Below, piece after piece: positions 49,942 to 61,560 of a DNA stretch of 64,000 nucleotides (position 1 is the stretch's first letter; each line of letters starts with the position of its first letter). Below the pieces are notes generated by a model. It saw only the letters and a program-made list of their open reading frames with translations, was not told the origin of the DNA and did not search any database. Made by a program: the position numbers and the translations under genes. The DNA comes from Neckera pumila (Eukaryota > Streptophyta > Bryopsida > Hypnales > Neckeraceae). The stretch lies in contig OZ018415.1 of NCBI GenBank assembly GCA_963969595.1, forward strand, positions 23,565,782 to 23,629,781, in the 5' to 3' direction.

Positions 49942-51960
49942 CATAGTCCATACAATAAAAAAAATCCTACAGTGAGGATGATCATTGGAGAAAGAACTTG
50001 AAATTTGGTTCCATGTAGAAAATAACAATTAATTTGACCCTCTCCCGGGACCCGAGAATTGGTCTCTCGGGCCCGAGAGGACTCTGGGGTCCGTGAACTG
50101 ATGGAACAGAATCTACGTATCCAGCATCCAGAAATTTGAGACACCGCAAGAGGATGAAATAGCATTTAACTGCAGATTCCTCAACTACGATAATGACCTT
50201 GAATGAAACGAAATGTAACCGAAATCCAAATCGACACAAACATAAAACAGTTGACAAGTGAACGATATCACTAGAATGAACTGAACGCAAACTGATTGTT
50301 TGGTTTCTAATATGTATCAGAAACAAAAATAGACTCGGCAGTTTATTCAAAAATTCATGAACGTTCTCAAAAATGTCCTCTCCCGGTGCCCGAGAATTGG
50401 TCTCTCGGGCCCGAGAGACGTCTAGCACCTCTTTGCTGTTGCATCAGAAGCGGTCGTCCTCATTGCTCGAGACAGAAAACAACGCAAGATAGAGATTTCA
50501 GTTTCCTTATAAATTTGGATCTACTTAAGCAAATCTCAGTACAATGATAAACACGAACGCAATCATAGTCCATACAATAAAAAAAATCCTACACTGAGGA
50601 TGATCATTGGAGAAAGAACTTGAAATTCGGTTCCATGTAGAAAATAACAATCAATTTGACCCTCTCCTGGGACCCGAGAATTGGTCTCTCGGGCCCGAGA
50701 GGACTCCTCTGTCTGTGAACTGATGCAACAGAATCTACGTTTCCAGCATCCAGAAATTTGAGACACCGCAAGAGGATGAAATAGCATTTAACTACAGGTT
50801 CCTCAACTACAATAATGACTTTGAATGAAACGAAATGTAACCGAAATCCAAATCGACACAAACATAAAACAGTTGACAAGTGAACGATATTACTAGAATG
50901 AACTGAACGCAAACTAATTTTTTGGTTTCTAATATGTATCAGAAACAAAAATTGACTCGGCAGTTTTCTCAAGAATTCTCGAACGTTCTCAAAAATGTCC
51001 TCTCCCGATGCCCGAGAATTGGTCTCTCGGGCCCGAGAGACGTCTAGCACCTCTTTGCTGTTGCATCAGAAGCGGTCGTCCTCATTGCTCGAAACAGAAA
51101 ACGACGCAAGATAGAGATTTCAGTTTCCTTATAAATTTGGATCAACTTAAGCAAATCTCAGTACAAAGATAAACACGAACGTAATCATAGTCCATACAAT
51201 AAAAAAAATCCTACACTGAGGATGATCATTGGAGAAAGAACTTGAAATTCGGTTCCATGTAGAAAATAACAATCAATTTGACCCTCTCCTGGGACCCGAG
51301 AATTGGTCTCTCGGGCCCAAGAGGACTCTTCTGTCTGTGAACTGATGCAACAGAATCTACGTTTCCAGCATCCAGAAATTTGAGACACCGCAAGAGGATG
51401 AAATAGCATTTAACTGCAGATTCCTCAACTACGATAATGACCTTGAATGAAACGAAATGTAACCGAAATCCAAATCGACACAAACATAAAACAGTTGACA
51501 AGTGAACGATATCATTAGAATGAAGTGAACACAAACTAATTTTTTGGTTTCTAATATGTATCAGAAACAAAAATTGACTCGGCAGTTTTCTCAAAAATGT
51601 CCTCTTCCGGTGCCCGAGAATTGGTCTCTTGGGCCCGAGAGATGTCTAGCAGCTCTGTGCTGTTGCATCAGAAGCGGTCGTCCTCATTGCTCGAAACAGA
51701 AAACGACGCAAGATAGAGATTTCAGTTTCCTTATAAATTTGGATCTATTTAAGCAAATCTCAGTACAAAGATAAACATGAACGCAATCAGAATTAATACA
51801 ATAAAATTACCCCTACAGTGGGGATGATAATTAAAATAAGCATTGGAATTTTGGTTCCATATAGAGGTTTACGAACAAATTCACCCTCTCTTGGGACCCG
51901 AGAATTGGTCTCTCGGGCCCGAGAGACGTCTGTGCACCCCAACCTGGAGCAGTGATACCT
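49942..51960. repeat. Palindrome-bearing tandem array, right part (622-bp unit)
   Basis: Three tandem units of about 622 bp, each with two palindromes: type A at 50064, 50686 and 51308 (spacing exactly 622) and type B at 50402, 51024 and 51626. A final palindrome lies at 51910. Type A is followed by GTGAACTGATG, type B by TGCTGTTGCATCAGAAG. The A-to-B distance of 338 bp also holds for 32502/32840 in the left part. Minus-strand open frames of 74-148 codons recur in each unit because the units are nearly identical. Confidence 0.92.
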
Positions 51961-52280
51961 CAGTGTACTGTGAATCAGCAATACGGCTGTGTGTCGCAAC
52001 CGGAATTTGTGGTTTTTCTCTAAGTATCTGAATAACGGAACGGAAACCGGTAGTTAGCGTCCATATCCGGTTAGAAGGGCAGAAGAGAACTACGGATAGG
52101 CAGTGATAATCCAGTAAGGAGAAAACTGTATCTGTTCCGGTCAGAATGGTAGTATTCAGGAGCGGAATCATACCCGGAATTCGTCTTAAAACGGATTAGA
52201 TATAAACCGGATTAGGGATGGACCGGATCAATGTGGACCGGACCGGAAAAAGGTCATGATGACGTGCCAAAGGTCCTGAG

Positions 52281-52290
52281 AGTATATAAG
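52281..52290 (+). promoter_or_regulatory. TATA box of the 52.6-kb element gene
   Basis: AGTATATAAG in CCGG-rich sequence about 360 bp before the ATG at 52648. A start site near 52310-52320 is expected. Confidence 0.65.
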
Positions 52291-52647
52291 GGCTGGTCGT
52301 CCTTATTTTCACTCCTTTACTTCCCTTGAGCTCTGGAGCTGACCTTGAGCGCTTTTTCGCCTTTGTCTGCGCCAGAGCCATTGATGCATGTGCACTTCCG
52401 GCTGGGTGTGTCTGAGAGTGTAGAAAGAGTAAAGAACGTGTGGGTTGCAGGTTTTGTGAGTACCTTCCGGTTGAGATCGGACGAGAGAAAGTGAGGAACG
52501 GGACGTGCGGCTAGGAGAGTGTGAGGTAGTGACCGGTAAGGGTCCAGTGGTTATTTGGTGTCCATGCCTTAGCTGCGTAAAGCCAGACCGGGCGCTCCCA
52601 ACTCCTCCTCCGATATTAAACTCCGGAAGATAGTTCCGGTCATTCCT

Positions 52648-54216
52648 ATGGAGGAACCGGCCCGGACGGAGTTAGTGGAGGATCTCAACGCGATGGGATG
52701 CCTCGTTCTGATGGATAAACCCTGGGGGTTTCATGAGGAGCGGATGGTGAGGGAGATTAAGTGCAAAGTGTCGAACGAGTTCGACAACACTCTCCGTGGC
52801 CGCCCAACCGAATGGGAAGAAGAACGGTGGAGGGAAGTTTACAACTTCCGAATGGGAGGTTTTGGTATGGCCGGGCGGAAAGACGAGTTCATCCATGACA
52901 AGTTTCATGGGGAACCGAGTAACAAGGATGGGTACGCGGTCGCAGATTGTAAGAACGACCGGCATCGTAACCTCCTTTAGTTCCTGGTTCCAATCGTCCA
53001 CCCGGAGAAGCCGACGAGGGTGACGATGACCCTCGGCAACACCATTTTCGGTTCCCTGAGCGGGGAATGGAAGGTGAACTGGGCCCGGATCTTTTCCGAT
53101 CTGGTGTCCCAGTTGGTGACAAGGATCGGAAAGAGTAGGGCAACTCCTTTGAGTCCCTACCTTTTCCACCTGTACCAGCGGAACCAACTTCTCACTCCTA
53201 CGGAGGAGAAGACGTGGGGTGTTCAGGAATCAATCCTGAAGTATGGGGAGTCGGGTTCGGATAACGAGCTAGAGGAGCAGACCGGATCCGAACCCGAGAC
53301 TGAAGAAGAGGAAGAGGAAGAGCCGTCTCGACAGAGGAAGCGTCAGAAGACGACGCCTCCTCATAAGAGAAGACCCCCGTCGAACCCTCGGTCCACACCA
53401 GAACAGGGACCGGATGTTGAGATGCCGGATCTTGAGGATCCGAACGACCCGTTCAACCAGTTAACGGTTGTCCTGGCCGGAATCCGGGCGGACTGGGAGG
53501 TCAAGCGAAGGACCTTGACCACGATCTCTGAGCTAGTGGGCGCACCGGCCGACAGCGATTTGCCGGGTAAGGTGGGGCAATTCCTGGCCGATCCGGAAGA
53601 GAACCGGAAACAGGAAACAGAGATCCGTCGACTTCAGGAGGAAGTCGATACTCTGAGGGTGGATATGGTCACCCTCAGGGAAGACAAGGCAGCAGTCCGG
53701 GAGATGGCGGAGGCAACCCGGAAGGTGGCTGAGTCGGTGAAGAGCACTCTTGGAGAGTCCGGATCCGCCACAGTCAAGGCGGCCTTATTTGACCAAGGGG
53801 TGCACGAGGAGAAGAAGGTATCCGGTTCCTGGATAGTTCGGATCCTCAGCGATTTCACCGATCGAGTGGAATCGTCCTTAGTGGCAGCACAAGAGGCGAC
53901 CAACCGGATGGACATCAGTAGTCAGAAGCTGAACGGGTCCTTATTCTCCCGGGAAATCCACCTCTCGGACATTTCGATGCCAGATTCGTTTCCAGCAGGA
54001 GGATCGAATCCGGGTGAGCGCAAGGATCATACACCCGAGTCACGGAAGAGTCACAGGAGACCTGGGACGGGGCAGCCAATCCAGATAGATTCATCGCCCG
54101 GGTCAGATCTTCCGGATCTAGCTGCCGGTGAACGGAGCCGGAACTTGGCGGATGTCTTCAATCAACTGCCCGAGGAGCCTAAGAGTCCTACGCTGGGTGG
54201 GGGAATTAGAGAGTAG
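52648..54216 (+). pseudogene. Element protein with acidic linker and coiled coil, one in-frame TAG
   Basis: ATG 52648 to TAG 54214-54216, 523 codons, broken only by TAG at 52978-52980, with the same frame continuing (LVPIVHPEKPTRVTMTLG). The N-terminal part (to about residue 200: LSPYLFHLYQRNQLLTPTEE) resembles the plant-transposon/mobile-domain proteins found in many plant retroelements. An acidic run and a basic Arg/Pro-rich stretch follow (about 205-255), then a coiled coil (about 325-365: ETEIRRLQEEVDTLRVDM) and a Ser/Pro-rich tail. It has its own TATA box and codons richer in CCGG/CGG than its neighbours, marking separate origin. A Gag-like structural protein is possible. No protease, RT or integrase follows. 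A second ATG at 53020 lies after the stop. Confidence 0.6.
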
Positions 54217-54257
54217 GATAGGGTGTTAGTTAGGAATGTAAAATATTTGTAAGTTAA

Positions 54258-54347
54258 GTTAGGACCGGATCGGATGACTATCCGGTCTAGCTTGTTAGGA
54301 CCGGATCGGATGACTATCCGGTCTGGTTTGTTAGGATCGGGTCCGGA
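54258..54347. repeat. 36-bp tandem repeat with internal hairpin
   Basis: Two full copies and a partial third of a unit beginning GTTAGGACCGGATCGGATGA. Within each, ACCGGAT pairs with ATCCGGT around a short loop. It lies in the 3' region of the 52.6-kb element gene. Confidence 0.85.
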
Positions 54348-54390
54348 TTTCCAGCGCGGATTTTGAGGTCCCTTTTGCTTTGTACTTAAG

Positions 54391-54401
54391 TTGTATATAA
54401 G
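54391..54401 (+). promoter_or_regulatory. Second TATA box downstream of the element gene
   Basis: TTGTATATAAG in a setting similar to the TATA at 52281 (a GGGAGCTGGGAG-type start region and TTATTTTC follow). It may be the promoter of a diverged 3' terminal repeat. Sequence identity with the 5' side is too low to call LTRs. Confidence 0.45.
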
Positions 54402-57400
54402 TCAGCCCCCGCTTGGGAGCTGGGAGTTCTTTTCATCTTATTTTCGCGTACGTCTTTTCTTGGCTGCTTGTTGTGTGTCTCTCCCGTGTGCGGCAGGGTC
54501 GTGGAGTGAGGAGTTAGGAAGGCGCGCGCTAATGTAGGTGTGAGTTCTCCCTTTGGCGCGTTTGTTTTTGGTCTTATGTGCAGGTGAGCGGGTTGCGTAA
54601 GTGTTGGGAGGGGATTCCAGTTCCTCAACAGCTCTAGAGTTTAGAATTCCGGGCGAGACAGTCGTTGTTAGGCTAGGCGGATAGGGAGGGATTCCTTAGT
54701 CGCGCTAGAACTCCTGGGTGTGAAATCCGGTTGAGTGTCCAATCTCCTGAGAGATCTCGCCGCCTCATTTGGGCAAACGGAAGAACTTTAGTAGATGTTG
54801 GAACGGACGGGTTCTCTTGCAGCCACCTAGCTTCGCACAGACGGAACGGGACGTCAAGGTTGTTGTAGTATGGAAGGACCGTACGGGGGGTCTTTGTGTG
54901 ACCGGTAATCCGGGAAGTTTTTTGGGTTGCTGTGAAGGATCAAACCGGGTCCGGGTTAGTGTAGAGAATTGAAGGAAGAAGAAGTGGGTCTTCAGCCACT
55001 ATAACTCACGGAAGGAGCGGCGGGCCTGCCGTTCTCAAAAACAAGGGGCGATCCCTCTGATGGTGAAACAGAGGTAAAACCAAACCGGGTAGTAATGTAA
55101 GCGGATGAGAGTGATTAGACTCAGCCGAAACGTGGACCGGATCGGAGAAGTAAAAAGGGTCTGATTGGAGTTCTGGGTGTTGTTGTGTTTCCGGTTGTGT
55201 ATTGGAACCGGAAGAGGAAATATAGGTACTGACTTAGCTTAGGGACCAAATAGGGCTATCTACTTCACAGAATCTCGCGGGTTCGATCTTTAGAGTCACT
55301 TTGTTATGCTTTAAAGTGGTTTTTGGTAGTATAACGGGGAAATTACTTGCCTTGTGCTGCGACACTGTGCATCCTCGAAAATGAACAATTCTTCAAGAAG
55401 TTTGCACTCTACATGCAACACCTTCAGGCCCACCTGATGAGCAGGAATACATAATAAAAATTTGATATTTTAAGACCTTGTGCTTCACTCCTGACGCCGG
55501 TGGAATTCCTGTCTGGGAAAATGGCTCTCTAGTACAGTACTGCTGTATCGAATGATACTAATTTTGGCCATCGGGAACACTCTCAAGAGAATCGCATTGA
55601 AATAGTTGGTTCTAACTACCGATGAATCTTGTCATGAAATTTGCAGAGCTCTGCGATGCCTAGGGTTTGCCAACTTCTTTTTATATCCGCGCGGCTGGAT
55701 TCAACAGGCGGCCAAGTCCGACCAAAACCCTAATGTTCAATCTGTGAGGCACGAGCAGTCCATACAGCAAAGCCTATCGCATCCAACTCCCACGATCTTG
55801 CGTACCTCGGATACGATGCTGTCATTGTTTCCTGTAGGTGTCTCCGAATGCAGTTCCCCCTGTTGACCTCGCCGCGAGCGCAGGTTTGCCGCCATCTCCA
55901 AGCGCTGCCAAATCGCCAAATTCGCACTTCGTAACACAATGCAGAGACCTCGCTTGATCCGATTGTCAACCTTCCCCACGCATCTGTATATAAAATTCGC
56001 GAAAGCGCCTGGCGGCAGAGGCGGCGTGGTTCTTCTGAACTCAGGGACGCGTATTAGGGTTGGAGGTTCGACCTCATTGGTTCTAGTCAGGCTCGGCATC
56101 CTGGGCTGGCGGGCTAGGGCCGGTACTAGGCTGGTGTCTTGGGCTACTACCAGGCCTGTCCTGGGTTGTGTAATCTGCGCTGGAATGCCGCATTCACTGG
56201 CATGGCTAGGGCGATTTCTATTGCAATGCGTGACTGTCTACATGATGGAGGACGTTGTATGCTGCATTTGTATAGGGACCCGCAGTGTGAAATCACAGGA
56301 AATTTATCCCCCGAAAGGAACACAATAATTTTATTATTTGCATATTATAATTGTTTTGAATTCTGAATTCGTATTTGCAATCAAAGGCCCCATTGAGCTA
56401 GGTGAGGTTAACATCTAACCCTACAGTGGGCTTAAAATAGGGGCATGATTATTGTATTATCCCCACTAATTTCTTCATTTTCACCATGCGGGTCCCAGTT
56501 CAAATTCGATATTTAACTTGCTCCCTAGGTGACTCGCTCCTTCCCCTCGTCTAATAACTGAATCCACTGGTTACAATAATGGACCACCAAGAGACAGACC
56601 ACAGCCCTAGTCCGAGGATGGTATCTTGCATGCAAAGTTCATATACATATTTTTCTTAGCGTTCAACTGCTTCTGATTATGATTTGTATGAAATTTATAT
56701 ATGGGATTTACAACTAATTTATCAAGGATCATTTGCATGATCTATGATTAATATTATGCGGCAAATCAGGAACGTTAGGATAATATTCAATTCCTTGTCA
56801 TCAGTTTCTGGCGTACACAACCACATCTACGGGGTTGTGGCAAGATACGGCGGTAGGCAGCCACGAATGATGATTGTGTGTCTTGTATCCTAGAATTATG
56901 TATCCCCTTTGCCCTTTATATTGCAGTCGATTAGTGGTATGCATTTAATGGTTAAGTATACTCGGACACTGACATACTTTACATTATTATGCTAGGATTC
57001 ATGGCGACTTCAAACAAGGTCTATATCTGTAGTTTCGATTTATATTATCCTCTGCATTTACTACACAGCAATAATGATGTTCTTCACGGAACGGTCAACT
57101 TGTTCTTATATTGCTAATATTAGTGAACAGACTAGTTCTCTGTGGTCCTTCCAATATTTTTGTACTCCTCGCTACTTGATATGCATCAACCTCTTGTTAA
57201 TATGTGGAATGTCTTAGGCGTGAAGTTCATAATGCCTGGTACTGCTTCGTAGTACTGTTTGCACTTGATCCCATTTTTTATTACAGGCTCTGGCTATGAA
57301 CATTATATGTTGTGTCTGACGATCCGATGCTATGATGTTCTCTCTTGTAGTAGCGTAGATAATTAGTATTTCGCTTCGCAATATTAGTAGTCCAGTTCCA

Positions 57401-57405
57401 TAGAG
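54402..57405. other. Intergenic and possible element leader, no gene recognised
   Basis: CCGG-rich sequence continues to about 55.25 kb without a supported frame. A GC-richer block at 55.6-56.3 kb has overlapping frames on both strands but no recognisable protein. It may be a promoter. AT-rich DNA leads up to the MULE-like gene. Confidence 0.45.
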
Positions 57406-60400
57406 ATGCCCGACTTCCAGGGTATGGTAGTCGTCAGGGCCAATGGTGAAGGAGTCCCCTTGATTTTTGAGGTAGGACAAGATGGATTGGCAAGTGTGTC
57501 CGCTTTTAGATTGAGTCTTCGTTTTCAGTTTACAACGAACTCGATTCACGTTGACGAAGATATCTTTGATCCCATCTCAGGAGAGCTTACGCATACTATA
57601 GGTGAAGTACCAGCATGGATTGGAGACAACACGTCCTGGAAATTGAAGCCAGGGAATTATAGAGCATACGGGATACCAATTTCAGGGCTTCAACCTTCTA
57701 CGGACGTAGTAACACCTTATCGGTCCTCTTCGTCCTCGTTTATAACTCCGCCTCCAATTCAAGTCAAGATAGAACCTCGAGTAGATAATGTCATAGTCCT
57801 AAGTTCTGACTCAGACGTGACTTCTCCTCATCCACCATTGAACTCGGGGACTCCTTCTTCGAAGACAACTAGTCCTAATCATTCTATGTTGAAGGCCCCC
57901 GCGGATGAGATCTTTGGTGAAGGATCTATAACATCTGTCATTGACTGCTTGAGAGGATTAAGGACCCTCAAGGGATGTAGGAATGTGTTGTCCAAAATAG
58001 ACTATGACAAGATTAGCATTCAGAGGGTAACCACCTTGCCTCCTACTTTTAATGGTGACATCATTTTTGAGCTACCAGCATTAGAGAGTGGTTCCGCTTC
58101 CTCTTATGCCAAGCAAATGATAGGGATGGATAAGAGATACGACGGTCATGTTTGGTCTAAGACAATCACGACGAACATCACTAATCGTATGGGTTTGTCA
58201 TTTCGCACTTCCACTTGTATAGGGCACCTTAGATGCACAAACCAGAATTGTGAGTTCCTAAGTTGTGTTCACCGAACTGTGACCGTCAATGAGTTGGAAT
58301 GGGAAGGTCTATGTCCCATGACGTTTGTGCCTACAGGGTCGCACCCTCCTGGATCAACTTTGGTTTGTAAAATTTGTAAGGAGCCTCCAACTTGTATTCG
58401 GAATTGTCTTGTCAAAGTATACTACGTCGTTGGCAACTACAAGACGACCCGTGCATTTGTACACTTGGGCATTCACGAGCATCCCGTCAAGGAGGGAGAA
58501 TTGAGAGACGTGAAAGACATTACCCGATCCCTAATTAGCTAGCAGATGGAGAAGACACCAACCGCGACAAATTCATCCATCATACTGGAAGCTACGAAGG
58601 AACTACTTGGCGACCTTCTCTTGCGTCCGGATGGGGCGGTGCCAAAGACCATGGACTTTGCTGAATTACTTCCGGTTTTAGACAAGTGCAAGTACTTCAG
58701 CTCTCCAAGTATTCGAAACGAGGTAACTTCTTTTAAATACTTGAGGAGATTCGGAGTGATAGACAGTATTACACAGTTGAGGAGAGCCAGTACTTGGGCA
58801 TTTGTTCAAGAGAGCAAATTTCCAGGACAAGGAACCGATGATGATAAAGTTTTTGTCTTCAAGATGGCCGAAGTAGGTCCGGGAAGTGGAGTGGACTTAG
58901 TGAAGCGCATGCAAGTGGGAGGTGACCTACAGGATGGGTGGATCATGTTTGATCATGTGAAACGTGTTAAAGGCTGGACTACGATGGCCTGCCATGTTTA
59001 TGACTCGTCATATTATCGAGTTATGACAATTGCGATTTGTGACATGCAATCAGAGGATTGCGCAGCCCAAATTCTGTTTTGGAGGAATCTGAACTCTGTT
59101 CTTGAATGACACGGGGTACCACATACTCAGTTCAAAGGATTTATGGCTGATAGTGCTCAGGCAAACTGGAATGCTGTCAGGACTATTTATGGATTGGGGG
59201 ACATTGCCGTTCCAATGGAAAACAAGGAACGGACATGCCTCTTTCATTGGACTCAATCCATGGAAAAGCACACCAAAGCTGAAATCCGTGGTGACCTTCA
59301 AGATCAGCATCGACTGCTCTGCAAACAATACAAAAATGCTGTTTCATTGGAGGAATCAGAAACCCGATATTTGGCAATCCAGGCTTGGTGGCTGACATCT
59401 GGTGCTACAATTGAAGAAGGCTTGCATCGACTAGAGTTGTGGCTATCATTCTGGCATTTCCGTTATCGGCAGTGGGGCGGCTTCATGCAACTTGTAAGTG
59501 TCTATTCCAAATGATTATCGTGTGGGTAATGTGTAAGCGTCTGTCTATCTATCCATCTTCCTTATAAGTATATGCTCATATATATTTGAAGTATAAATGA
59601 GTATCCTCATAGCTAATGGTGCACAAAATTTTGGCTCAAGGAGTGTCATATGGCTAGAAGCATATGCTATGGATGCTTAGGTGTCAAATCTTCCAAAAAA
59701 ATTTCATAGGTCTTCTCTCTTATTGATCATTATTAGATGAAGCTATGCATGGTTAGGCACCTCAAAAGTGGCTCTCGGGCCCGAGAGGCATCTCTCCGAG
59801 GCTACTTTATGGAATTTATTCTCTTGACATCATGGGAATGTGATAGAGTGCACTATGACATTGGGAGCCCTATGGATAACGTATGGCACTAACAATACAA
59901 CAATAAATGGACTTGTTTTTCCCCTTCTTCTGAAATCCTTAACTAGATTGCTTTGGGTTGCTTATTGTTAATCCAAGTTCATCATAGTAAATTACCAATC
60001 GTTTGATTTGTACGCATCCACAGCACTTGGTAGCATCATATTTTTTTCCTTCTTTCTCTAAATCAAGGTAATTGTTCAATCTTTCTACAGAATTTGAGCG
60101 AATCCGAGTTGGCAGAAATGCCATCGTGTAACCTTGCGGAGACAGTGCACAATAAGTGGCTTCAACAGTCTGGAAATTGGGATAACGATTTGTACATAGC
60201 CACTGTTGACGACTTTGTAAGAGCTTTTATGCAAATAGTTAGGTACCACCAGTACCTTAAAGGCAACGTACCTGGGACAAGCCCTAGCAAAGAAGAGTTG
60301 TTACTCCGAGTTGCTCAACGTTCGGCTGGGCGGACCAAAAATCCTAAAGTGCTCGCTCAAGCTATATCAAGTGTTCCAGGGGTTGAAGAATTTGTTAGAA

Positions 60401-61560
60401 GGGAGCCACATCTGGAAGGTGAAGAAGTGTTTAGATCCCAAAAGAGGAAGGCAGACATGCCATTGGGATGTGAGCACGATTCACATAGACCTGATAAGGT
60501 GAATTTCTCGTATCCTCGCATCCAAACCAAATCCTATAGAGCCTCTTCAAGTGTTTCTCAGTTGAACACAATTACTGAAGACTTGTTGCCAACAGAAGAT
60601 GCAATCTTGGTAGAGGCGATGGAAACTGAAGAGAATTACGGACAACAGAGTACGCATGTATTCTCTCATGCAACAGCAATTCACGAGAGTGAATGCGACG
60701 AAATGTAGTGGCACATAGCAAGGCTACCCTAAACATCAGCAAAGGCTTGCTTTGCTCTGCAAGCAATATCTAAGAAGAAGTGCATTGCAAAGATTGTACA
60801 GAACAATGTTGCTACAGCAGCCCCAACATATACAGGTATGATGGAGAATTACAAAAAGAATCGGAATGACAGGATGCAGTTCTTCTTTTGCAATGATGAC
60901 ATTGAACGCTGCGTGAAGGGTACAAAACGGAAATGGGTGTTGTCTCGTCCACCTGTTCCTTCCATTTGGCCAGTGAAGAGGGGCACTGCATTGTCGAAAG
61001 CTGAAATTCTAGCATTTGAAGCTGCTGGTTTTCAACTTCCACAGTGTGAAGTCATTTCACCACGAAGACTATTTGGCGGTGAATCCGATATAGATTTAGT
61101 TTCTTCTTATCCTATTCCTTCATCAGCAGATGACCATCCTAAAATCCGAGGAGGGAAATTGATTCGACGTAATATGAAGGCCCCCTCCACCAAACAAGCA
61201 AACAATTGTGCTTCTGCCATGACCTTAACTGCACGCATTACCCGTGTGACTATGGTGCCTCACCCGGGTTTTGGGTGCATAGTTTGTCTCAGTTTTGGTG
61301 TGGAGCCAAGGAGTCAGCAATATATGATTACGATTTCATCATTCCCGAGCTGCAGTTGCCTTTACTTCAACGAAATGACAATGAAAGCTTTGGGGAGGCG
61401 AGGACAATGGGCAAATTGCAAGCATTTATATTTTGTTTTCACAGTCATTTGCAACCTGCAGTGTATAGATGATGTCTTCATTCATTCTCCGAGTTTTAGT
61501 TTTAATGAAGTGAAACGAGTCCTTCTGAGCGAGATACTGAATCATTTAGATTTGAACTAG
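57406..61560 (+). pseudogene. MULE-like transposase with SWIM zinc finger, four in-frame stops
   Basis: Two exons, 57406-59493 and 60091-61560 (GTAAGT donor, CTACAG acceptor, phase 0), give 1186 codons including the final stop. The frame is kept throughout but broken by TAG 58540, TGA 59107, TAG 60706 and TAA 60730. The N-terminus (1-100) is of unknown type. A Ser/Pro linker follows, then a Cys-containing DNA-binding-like segment (CIGHLRCTNQNCEFLSC). The transposase core has GWIMFDHVKRVKGWTTMACH, the downstream CDMQSED, and GFMADSAQANWNAVR then ERTCLFHWTQS. A SWIM finger (CSC-x19-CKH) lies near residue 1117-1141. This is the usual Mutator/FAR1-like order. All four stops can arise by C-to-T from CAG, CGA, CAG and CAA. 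No frameshift is seen in 3.6 kb of coding sequence. The terminal inverted repeats of the element were not identified. Confidence 0.75.
59772..59787. repeat. Isolated exact copy of the 16-bp palindrome in the MULE intron
   Basis: CTCTCGGGCCCGAGAG followed by GCATCT, inside the intron 59494-60090 and far from the arrays. Like the copies at 27891 and 28052, it lies in the intron of an element-type gene. Confidence 0.95.

Noticed and set aside
49875..51594. Recurring minus-strand open frames of 74-148 codons (also 32421-32788)
   Set aside because: They recur because the 622-bp units are nearly identical. No upstream promoter, splice evidence or recognisable domain supports them, and frames differ in the older units.
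30905..51960. CRISPR-like array
   Set aside because: Repeats are spaced 180-420 bp apart, the spacers are themselves homologous, and this is eukaryotic DNA.
55275..55300. GGGTTCGATC resembling a tRNA T-loop
   Set aside because: No matching acceptor stem, anticodon arm or D-arm could be found upstream.
55606..56366. Frames of 75-129 codons on both strands
   Set aside because: They overlap each other in a GC-rich patch and match nothing I recognise.
58534..58548. Very short intron removing the TAG at 58540 in the MULE-like gene
   Set aside because: An AG acceptor exists just before ATG 58546, but the only nearby in-frame donor would give an intron of under 45 nt.
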